Below, one piece after another: positions 17,078 through 22,869 of a stretch of DNA of 49,006 nt. A program made the translations under genes and the position numbers. Under the pieces are notes generated by a model. It made no database searches, was not told the origin of the DNA, and worked only from the letters and a program-made list of their open reading frames with translations. Within the stretch, counting starts at the first letter, position 1, and each line of letters starts with the position of its first letter. Origin of the DNA: a virus; the IMG/VR virus record IMGVR_UViG_3300028735_000013, positions 1 through 49,006 of that record; one strand, written 5' to 3'.

Positions 17078-17694
17078 ATCGATAGCTCCTCATAGAAGAC
17101 AGGCTGGACTGTATTCCCTGTCCTGACCAAAGGGAAACCACGGCGAGAGAATCCCTCAACAACGCCATTACGCTGGCCCACGCGCACGCGCGACCCTTTC
17201 TTGAGCTTAAGCATGGCGGTTTTTCGGTTGTTTAGCGTTACCACGGCTTTGTCGGTCTTCTCATGGTACTCACGCTGATAGTCTACGGAGTCCTGGGGGT
17301 TGTCCTTCATCTTCTTGAGGTACCAAGCGGTCTGGTAGTCGACCTCGATGTCCTCCTCTTTCGTATCCCGGTCGAACTGGTAGTTCTTGTATTTCGCCTC
17401 GATTCTCTTAGCGAGCTCGGGATCATAAGTCTCCACGTGGCCAATGAGTGGCTTAATCTGGTAATCATCCACCCCTCGATCGAGGTGATCGAAGTAGCCG
17501 CGGTCGTCGTTCTTGGATGGTCCCCCGGCGGAGTCCCCGGTGAAGAGGTCCGCCTGCCCCTTGAGGTGACCTTCGTTCCGGTCTTCAGGGGATACCCAAT
17601 ATGTCGTGGATCGACCATCTACACGGGTGATCTTCTCGGGCACGAGTCGCCCATACTCCTTCGACTTGGCTATCATAGGGATACATAATGTCAT
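17074..17694 (-). CDS. Protein with the shared LVP-WV-QxDLF module, unknown function
   Basis: 206 residues. The N-terminus (residues about 4-51) contains I-P-M-I-A-K-S-K, then R-L-V-P-E-K-I-T-R-V-D-G, T-Y-W-V-S-P-E-D, and ends in Q-A-D-L-F at 47-51. The same arrangement occurs in the giant proteins at 33376-38913 and 27832-32919 and in the protein at 41255-42469. The C-terminus (about 165-205) has a basic KOW/SH3-like look (L-K-K-G-S-R-V-R-V-G-Q-R-N-G-V-V). The pentapeptide fits the beta-clamp-binding consensus. The gene lies oddly among neck genes. A packaged or injected accessory protein is plausible but unproven. Confidence 0.65.
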   Translation of the reverse strand: MTLCIPMIAKSKEYGRLVPEKITRVDGRSTTYWVSPEDRNEGHLKGQADLFTGDSAGGPSKNDDRGYFDHLDRGVDDYQIKPLIGHVETYDPELAKRIEAKYKNYQFDRDTKEEDIEVDYQTAWYLKKMKDNPQDSVDYQREYHEKTDKAVVTLNNRKTAMLKLKKGSRVRVGQRNGVVEGFSRRGFPLVRTGNTVQPVFYEELSI

Positions 17695-17695
17695 A

Positions 17696-18811
17696 CTATA
17701 TGCTCCCCATGACAGTGTAGCCGAATTTACTGCGGTTTTCCTTTAGGTATGTTTCGATGTCCTTAAGATAGACCTGGATACGCGCCCCGAAGTAGGCGTT
17801 TGTCGCGCTCTGAGTCGAACTGAACGATTCCGAAACACCATCCATAGACAGCGAAGACGAAGAGAATCCAGCGATTAACCCATCTCCAATAATGTTGAGC
17901 AACTTACAGGCCGCAACTTTCCCGATCACGTCTCGTAAATCATTGGGGATTAGGCCCGCATTCTCAAAGCCTGCGGTATAGTCAACTTTGTAGCCGTGCG
18001 GGTAATCGCCATTCATCCAGCTCAGTCCCATAGTCATGGCGGCTGGAGCGATCCTGAATTGCCCATTTTCCCCCGCCTTGGGGTAGAAGCTTACGACCCC
18101 CTTGCGGTGATCAAGGCGAGCCCAAGAGAATAAGTCGAGGACTTTCTGATCGGCGATCCCAAAGAGCTCAAAACGGTCGAGGGAGAGCACCGGCCGCCGT
18201 CGAAGCACAATGCGCCCCGTTCTATTCCAGAGGTCATGCCGGTAGGTATAGGGGTCTTCAGCTTCATCGTAGTCGCGCCCTAATGATAGTTCTGGGCCAG
18301 GCTGGCATTTGATCCGCGTTTTGAGCAAGGTAACCTTTAGGGCCCGCTCCATTTCGGCTACCGCTGATCGTATCTTTGTTCTAACCTGGGCGTCGGAAAA
18401 GATATCTCCGTTCGATGCTCGGAAGTCGACGCCCCAAAGATACGTGTAACGAAGATCATCCGCAGTCAGTATTTCACCGAAAAGGCCGTCAGGCGGGCTG
18501 TAGTTTTCAAATGTCCAACCAACGCGGCCGGACCCGATCTTTACCCAGTCCGAAAAGGCGTAATTGGAGAGCGTCCCCGAGTCGATGGCATAGCGGTACT
18601 GGTAGATACCGTCGGCCACATCGTAGTCGGTGAATCTATTCGACGTTATGGGAGAATATCCGGAATTGGAGAAGATGGCACCATCCCAGGTAAGCCACGT
18701 ACCATCCTCGCGCTTACGTTCCACTCTGTAGCCGATGAAACCGGCCACCCCGGAAGCGTCCTCAAGCGTGAGGATAATGTCGTTGTTGCTGGAGATGGCG
18801 CGAATTTCCAT
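17696..18811 (-). CDS. Head-tail connector-like protein with N-terminal fibronectin/Ig-like domain
   Basis: 371 residues. Residues about 1-95 have the rhythm of a fibronectin type III or Ig-like domain (G-Y-R-V-E-R-K near 27, Y-Q-Y-R-Y-A-I-D near 70, then a short S-D-W-V strand). The remainder has helical and beta segments such as I-P-N-D-L-R-D-V-I-G-K-V-A-A-C-K-L-L-N-I, which resembles gp6-type head-tail connectors. It follows the capsid and two small genes and precedes other neck genes. Role inferred: neck/connector with a surface-exposed N-terminal domain. Confidence 0.6.
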   Translation of the reverse strand: MEIRAISSNNDIILTLEDASGVAGFIGYRVERKREDGTWLTWDGAIFSNSGYSPITSNRFTDYDVADGIYQYRYAIDSGTLSNYAFSDWVKIGSGRVGWTFENYSPPDGLFGEILTADDLRYTYLWGVDFRASNGDIFSDAQVRTKIRSAVAEMERALKVTLLKTRIKCQPGPELSLGRDYDEAEDPYTYRHDLWNRTGRIVLRRRPVLSLDRFELFGIADQKVLDLFSWARLDHRKGVVSFYPKAGENGQFRIAPAAMTMGLSWMNGDYPHGYKVDYTAGFENAGLIPNDLRDVIGKVAACKLLNIIGDGLIAGFSSSSLSMDGVSESFSSTQSATNAYFGARIQVYLKDIETYLKENRSKFGYTVMGSI

Positions 18812-18814
18812 AGC

Positions 18815-19066
18815 CTATGCCTTCTCGTATCCGGGGACCTGGGCGAGATAATCGAAGTCGGGCCCCTCGACGGAGGCGACCCCCTTCTCGTCGAAGTCGA
18901 TCGGATGACCGCTGACCGCGAAGACGCACTGTCCAGCCATGGTCTTGTTCTTGATCTTCCCGCCCGAGGCCTTCTTGGTGACCACAGGTTCGGTGGCCGG
19001 CGTGGTAGCGGCGGCCTGGTCCTGCCCCTCCGCGGGGGTCGTCTGTTCAGTGCTTCCGTGTGCCAT
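18815..19066 (-). CDS. Small head-cluster protein, unknown function
   Basis: 83 residues. The first 35 are low-complexity (Gln, Thr, Ala, Pro), followed by a basic stretch (K-K-A-S-G-G-K-I-K-N-K-T) and a short folded-looking end (V-F-A-V-S-G-H-P-I-D-F-D-E-K-G-V-A). TAGGAG precedes the ATG. Its place after the capsid gene would allow a head decoration or connector-accessory role, but nothing in the sequence proves this. Confidence 0.65.
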   Translation of the reverse strand: MAHGSTEQTTPAEGQDQAAATTPATEPVVTKKASGGKIKNKTMAGQCVFAVSGHPIDFDEKGVASVEGPDFDYLAQVPGYEKA

Positions 19067-19075
19067 GCAAGACTC

Positions 19076-19270
19076 CTACAGCTTATCCACCGCGGGGCTC
19101 GTCACCACATTCGTGACGTCGGCAGCGGTATGGGTCCCGGACCCCATCGCGCAGTGCGCGTTGTGGTCTGCTTTCAGCTCATTGACGAGGGTTATCGTCG
19201 CTTCCAGCCTCGTCGAGAGCGCTTTGAGCGCCGGGCAGGCCCGGCACATCTTGTCCTTCAGTTCGGGCAT
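19076..19270 (-). CDS. Small Cys-containing protein after capsid gene
   Basis: 64 residues with three cysteines (C-R-A-C-P near the start, C-A-M in the middle) and a central helix (R-L-E-A-T-I-T-L-V-N-E-L-K-A-D). AAGGAG lies seven bases before the ATG. It lies just after the hairpin that follows the capsid gene. No family is recognised. Confidence 0.6.
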   Translation of the reverse strand: MPELKDKMCRACPALKALSTRLEATITLVNELKADHNAHCAMGSGTHTAADVTNVVTSPAVDKL

Positions 19271-19293
19271 CTTTCTTCTCCTTCCTTAAGGGA

Positions 19294-19321
19294 AGCCCGA
19301 CCCGCCGAAGCGGACCGGGCT
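19294..19321 (-). terminator. Hairpin after the capsid gene (weak terminator or processing site)
   Basis: A 28-base inverted repeat (AGCCCG ... CGGGCT with inner GCCG/CGGC-type pairs around TTCG) begins six bases after the capsid stop codon. In the transcribed direction it is followed by TCCCTTAAGG and not by a U run, so it is a poor intrinsic terminator. Partial termination or protection of the very abundant capsid message would make sense, since the small gene after it keeps its own ribosome binding site. Confidence 0.4.
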
Positions 19322-19326
19322 GTAGA

Positions 19327-20742
19327 TTAGTTATAGAAGCCGTCGTTCGTGTAACCGACGTTCTTTACTACGCCGTGGTACCACGGCACCTTCACATCCG
19401 GTGTTCCGAAGAGCACGATGAGGAAGGGCGTGACCGCCGCGCGGGTCGGGTAAAGGTCGAACTTCATGAGCGGGAGGAACTGGTCGAACTGGACACTCGG
19501 CTCAAGCGCGTCATGGCTGAGATACAGTATCTCGCCGGTACCCGGCAGGTCCTCGTTCTGGTCGAGCACGACAGTGGTCGCGGCGCCCGAGTCGCCGACG
19601 CGAACCATCTCCCGAACGTCGGCGCCGCTTCCGGCGTCTTTCTTCGAGCGACAGATGATGTAGCCGGTCCCCTTCTTAGCCCCGGGCGTGATCGTAATCT
19701 TTGCTTCCTTACCGCTGGCGAGGGCAAGGGATGCGACGGCAGCTCCTGCGGAGACGCCATACTCGTTGATCGCGAAGACCTGATAATAGTAGGTCCCAGC
19801 CGATGCGGAGTCGAATCCGCGACCGCCGTTGGGGGTAAGATCCTGGGCCGCCAGGGCGAAGGTGGGTGCATCCGGGCGCTTGGAGGTGTCGCCGGAGGCG
19901 GCAACCTTGCCCTTCACGTAGAACATCTTATCCGGTCCCGCTTCTTTCCCTGCGATCTTGATATCGCTGGAGAAGGGGGTTGGATACTCCAGCACGACCT
20001 GCGCTCCGCGGCGATCGTCCGGGTTGAAGCGGAGCCTATCCTTCGCAAGCTTCTGGAAATCCTGCGCGATCATGGAAGGCATGAACGCATGGGAGAGGCT
20101 TCCGCCGTTCTCGAAGACCTGACGGGCAATCTCCGTGATGGAATCCTCCCCGGCGGCATCTGACATCTTGGCTCCACGGAGATCCACAAGGTTTCGGCGA
20201 CTCGCGTTCGCCTTGACCTGCTTAATCACGGAATCGAATTGGACGGGTACTACCGCGCTGTCAGCCTGGAATATGCCATACTCGCAGCCCTTGAGAACGG
20301 TCAGCGTTCCCGCGAGCTTTTCGGAGGCCACAGCGTCCTCGATGGTTTTGGCGACCTGCATCTGGAGCGTGACTTCGCGATAGGTCTGCATGTACTTCAT
20401 GGGCCGGGTCACGCGCTCGAGAGACTGGCTGGAATCTCCAGCGTCGCCACCCTCGCTCGTGAAAATGTTCATGAAATCACCGGCGTCGTTTCGGCGGGTG
20501 TATTCATGCACGGTCGATCCAACTTTAGGCTTCGAGAGAAGGTTCATTAGCTTGAAATCCTCCTGCTTGGCCGCGAGAGCATTGACCATGGTCATCTCGA
20601 TGTCCTGCGGGATAAGAGCTCGGCCGCCAGTCATGGCCGCAGAGTCGGTCCCGTACCCCGCAGAGAGCGCCTTCTGGAGTTCGCCTTCAGTGACGGATCC
20701 GAACATGTATTCGCTGGCATTGGTGGGTTCTAGGAAGTTCAT
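19327..20742 (-). CDS. Major capsid protein with inserted Ig/FN3-like domain
   Basis: 471 residues, in the HK97-type position after the protease/scaffold gene and with AAGGAGG before ATG. The N-terminus (to about 50) includes A-G-Y-G-T-D-S-A-A-M-T-G-G-R-A, which is repeated in the protease protein. The core has helical and beta parts typical of capsids (D-D-R-R-G-A-Q-V-V-L-E-Y-P near 245; A-V-T-P-F-L-I-V-L-F-G-T-P near the end). Between about 285 and 395 there is an insertion with G-T-Y-Y-Y-Q-V-F-A-I-N-E-Y-G-V, the mark of a fibronectin-like or Ig-like surface domain. It forms the icosahedral shell. Confidence 0.85.
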   Translation of the reverse strand: MNFLEPTNASEYMFGSVTEGELQKALSAGYGTDSAAMTGGRALIPQDIEMTMVNALAAKQEDFKLMNLLSKPKVGSTVHEYTRRNDAGDFMNIFTSEGGDAGDSSQSLERVTRPMKYMQTYREVTLQMQVAKTIEDAVASEKLAGTLTVLKGCEYGIFQADSAVVPVQFDSVIKQVKANASRRNLVDLRGAKMSDAAGEDSITEIARQVFENGGSLSHAFMPSMIAQDFQKLAKDRLRFNPDDRRGAQVVLEYPTPFSSDIKIAGKEAGPDKMFYVKGKVAASGDTSKRPDAPTFALAAQDLTPNGGRGFDSASAGTYYYQVFAINEYGVSAGAAVASLALASGKEAKITITPGAKKGTGYIICRSKKDAGSGADVREMVRVGDSGAATTVVLDQNEDLPGTGEILYLSHDALEPSVQFDQFLPLMKFDLYPTRAAVTPFLIVLFGTPDVKVPWYHGVVKNVGYTNDGFYN

Positions 20743-20757
20743 ATTGTTCTCCCCTCC

Positions 20758-21426
20758 TTACATGGACTTGATGAGACGGAGCGTGCCGTCGTTGAGGGGC
20801 GCCCCTTTGTTTAAACGCTCCTCGATGATCGCCGCTTCCTGGGCTGACATCTTTCCGCTTTGGACGGCCTGCATGGACTTCTGGATGATCTCCTGACGGG
20901 TCATCGAGGTCTGTTTGCCGTCGGAGCCCACAAAACTGCGCTCCTGCTTGTTTATGATTGCCTGACGAGGGGCCGGTGCATCAGCTAGGCTCTTAACGAG
21001 CTTGCCGGTATTGACGATGGCTCCGCCCATGGATTTCTGGAAGGCGACCATATCTCCTACGGACTTCTCAAGAGCTGACATTCGCCTGGAGATACCCTTC
21101 GTTAAATTGTCTAGGTACGGTGTCACTTCGAGGAAGTCGGATGACGACTCCCGCATCTCGTCGTACAAAGACTGGGATTTCTGCATTCCCTTCTTGGGAC
21201 CCTTCGCGGTCGGTTTGAAGTCCTCCGGATCGGTCTCGGGCTCGTCAAGATCGTGCTCGTCGTCATTATCAGGGGCCCCAACGGCCTCATCCGGAGGAAG
21301 CTCGGAGAAGCCTTCATCGGTCTCCTTCTCTTCCTCGACCTTCCCTTTCTTGGGCTGATTCTTCATGGCCTTTTCGAGAGTCTCGATGGACTCATCGAAT
21401 GCCTTCTCGAGTTCATGGTCGTTCAT
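20758..21426 (-). CDS. Nested scaffold protein (internal in-frame start)
   Basis: Inside the protease gene and in the same frame, an ATG at 21424-21426 is preceded by a near-perfect AAGGAGG five bases upstream. Translation from it would give a 222-residue protein beginning M-N-D-H-E-L-E-K-A-F, acidic and coiled, with the same C-terminus as the protease. This is the arrangement of lambda C/Nu3, where the scaffold is made from an internal start. The ribosome site is directly visible. Use of the start is an inference. Confidence 0.6.
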   Translation of the reverse strand: MNDHELEKAFDESIETLEKAMKNQPKKGKVEEEKETDEGFSELPPDEAVGAPDNDDEHDLDEPETDPEDFKPTAKGPKKGMQKSQSLYDEMRESSSDFLEVTPYLDNLTKGISRRMSALEKSVGDMVAFQKSMGGAIVNTGKLVKSLADAPAPRQAIINKQERSFVGSDGKQTSMTRQEIIQKSMQAVQSGKMSAQEAAIIEERLNKGAPLNDGTLRLIKSM

Positions 21427-22233
21427 AAGAACCTCCTTCTTCATCTTCTCTTTGCGTGAAATTACATCGCGCAGAATTGACTTTGCCTCTTCGGGTGAGC
21501 ACCCCCGATTCTTCAAGAGCTGTTCGGCTTCGTCTTCATTGCTCACGTCTCCATAGGCCATGGCCATGACAACGGCGTAAACATCGGGCTTGCGCCGTTT
21601 GCCGCCGTCCAGGTCGGACGGGATCATGGCCCGGCCTCCGGTCATCGCGGAGGAATCGGTTCCGAATCCCGCCTGTAGGGATTTAACGAACGCAGCGCTC
21701 GATAGCGCCACGGGTTCGAGCGTTTGGTTGACTGGTTTGAAGGTTATCGCAAGCTCATCCCAGAGGACCCTTACGACCTTTTCGATCGCCTGGCCGATTC
21801 GGGAATCCCAGCCCGAGACTACCTCAGGCCGCTTGCCACCGACGGAGGTCTTCAACCTCGTCGATCCGTCCTTGAGCTTTTTCACGATCTCGCGGGCGAT
21901 CGAATTCGACTTATAGAGCTTCGCCTTGACAAAAGTACGGTCGCCATCCGACCACACATCGATGGGCTCGCCAATGATGTACTTTTCCGGGGACCAGTTC
22001 GGGTCCTCGGGGTCGGGTCGAAGGTGTCTATGGTCATAAGAGATAACACCATTCGCAAGGAAGTATTCTTTCGAGCCGAGGAGCGCACGCTGAAGCACGA
22101 CCTGACCGTCGAAGTCCAAGTTCTCGTTCGACGCTTCGGCTTCGATGATCCAGTTTCCATGGTCGTCGGTTTCGATGGCCTTCGACAGGCTCAGCTCTAG
22201 ATAGACACGTTCTCTAAGATCGATGTCGTTCAT
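20758..22233 (-). CDS. Prohead protease with C-terminal scaffold region
   Basis: 491 residues from the ATG at 22233, chosen because GGAGAAG lies just upstream; an ATG 12 codons earlier has no such site. The N-terminal 170 residues fit the HK97-type prohead serine protease: I-S-Y-D-H-R-H near 64-70 gives the catalytic His, and L-K-T-S-V-G-G near 127-133 gives the catalytic Ser. Residues about 186-207 repeat a capsid N-terminal sequence. From about 265 on the protein is highly charged and coiled, rich in Glu, Lys and Asp, like a scaffold. It cleaves scaffold and probably the capsid N-terminus during head maturation. Confidence 0.82.
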   Translation of the reverse strand: MNDIDLRERVYLELSLSKAIETDDHGNWIIEAEASNENLDFDGQVVLQRALLGSKEYFLANGVISYDHRHLRPDPEDPNWSPEKYIIGEPIDVWSDGDRTFVKAKLYKSNSIAREIVKKLKDGSTRLKTSVGGKRPEVVSGWDSRIGQAIEKVVRVLWDELAITFKPVNQTLEPVALSSAAFVKSLQAGFGTDSSAMTGGRAMIPSDLDGGKRRKPDVYAVVMAMAYGDVSNEDEAEQLLKNRGCSPEEAKSILRDVISRKEKMKKEVLMNDHELEKAFDESIETLEKAMKNQPKKGKVEEEKETDEGFSELPPDEAVGAPDNDDEHDLDEPETDPEDFKPTAKGPKKGMQKSQSLYDEMRESSSDFLEVTPYLDNLTKGISRRMSALEKSVGDMVAFQKSMGGAIVNTGKLVKSLADAPAPRQAIINKQERSFVGSDGKQTSMTRQEIIQKSMQAVQSGKMSAQEAAIIEERLNKGAPLNDGTLRLIKSM

Positions 22234-22246
22234 ACTTCTCCATGGC

Positions 22247-22290
22247 GCTGAAAAAGAAAAGGGCCGCATGCCCCGAGGGGTATGCGGCCC
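22247..22290 (-). terminator. Intrinsic terminator / attenuator in the leader of the head genes
   Basis: A hairpin of 30 bases (GGGCCGCATACCCC / GGGGCATGCGGCCC in the transcribed direction, 13-14 pairs) is followed at once by TTTTCTTTTT, a clear intrinsic terminator for minus-strand transcription. It lies only 14 bases before the protease start and overlaps no gene. The bases in front of it (22305-22279) resemble those before the terminator at 46766-46815. Since the protease and capsid must be transcribed through it, it may be an attenuator or target of antitermination. Confidence 0.8.
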
Positions 22291-22322
22291 GAATCTCCAT
22301 TCGACGCCGAAATTCTGCTCTA

Positions 22323-22351
22323 AATGTACAAGTTAAGATTGAAGCAAACAA
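22323..22351 (-). promoter_or_regulatory. Possible promoter for the head genes
   Basis: In the short gap upstream of the terminator there is TTGTTT, a 17-base spacer and TACATT, which would start transcription near 22316. A perfect TTGACA also occurs at 22364-22359, overlapping the stop codon of the upstream gene, but no good -10 box lies at the right distance. The gap is the only non-coding stretch here and is AT-rich. Evidence is modest. Confidence 0.35.
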
Positions 22352-22360
22352 GGGTAGATG

Positions 22361-22585
22361 TCAAGAGATCATTTTGCGACCTCGCAGTGCGGCCCTGTAT
22401 GCGGCCTCGGCGGCTTCATCCCCTCCCTGGGCTCTTCGCCTAAGGATCTCCACGTTCACCTGGTTGTCATCGAATACCGCCTCCATGGCGGCCTCGATCT
22501 CCTTCCCCTTCACCCCGGCTTCGGCCCGGCGCCGCCCGATGCGCGCGAGGAGCCCGTATAGCTCATCCCGTCTGTCCTGCTTCAT
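22361..22585 (-). CDS. Small basic helical protein, unknown function
   Basis: 74 residues from MKQDRRDELYGLL, the start chosen because GGAGG lies five bases upstream and the ATG overlaps the previous stop as ATGA. A longer open frame extends upstream but its sequence there is Arg/Ser/Thr-rich nonsense lying over the two real genes. The protein is mostly charged helix (R-R-R-A-E-A-G-V-K-G-K-E-I-E-A-A-M-E) and may bind a partner or nucleic acid. It ends at the promoter/terminator gap. No family is recognised. Confidence 0.65.
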   Translation of the reverse strand: MKQDRRDELYGLLARIGRRRAEAGVKGKEIEAAMEAVFDDNQVNVEILRRRAQGGDEAAEAAYRAALRGRKMIS

Positions 22586-22869
22586 GCTGTCCTCCATTCG
22601 CCACGCTCGAGCCAGCCATGCCAAATGTGCTTCTCGGCCCACTCGCGAGGCGAGTTCGGATAGCCGCCTCGCCCCCAGAAAATCGAGGGGCTCACCGTGA
22701 TCGTACCGTCTTCCCACGTTGAGACATCGGCGGTCAGAAGGAAACCGTCGTCGTCGCGCGGGACCGGGGCGGCGACCTGCCAGTGGCCGTCCTTGTCCTT
22801 CCAGTAGTCGCCGGGCTCGACGGGTGAGCTTGTGATATTGTCCGGATTCTCTATGCGTCGGCCCTTCAT
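22582..22869 (-). CDS. Small protein of the injected-protein block, unknown function
   Basis: 95 residues, overlapping both neighbours by ATGA. It contains P-G-D-Y-W-K-D-K-D-G-H-W-Q-V-A-A-P near 19-35 and several tryptophans toward the C-terminus (W-G-R-G-G-Y ... W-A-E-K-H-I-W-H-G-W-L-E-R). It looks like a compact beta-rich soluble protein. The tight coupling to the 1653-residue helicase suggests a partner or regulator of that protein, but this is only inference from context. Confidence 0.7.
   Translation of the reverse strand: MKGRRIENPDNITSSPVEPGDYWKDKDGHWQVAAPVPRDDDGFLLTADVSTWEDGTITVSPSIFWGRGGYPNSPREWAEKHIWHGWLERGEWRTA

Noticed and set aside
22359-22364. Perfect TTGACA as the -35 box of a head-gene promoter
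   Set aside because: At 16-18 bases downstream the best -10 matches are only two or three of six. The TTGTTT/TACATT pair nearby is a better, though still modest, candidate.
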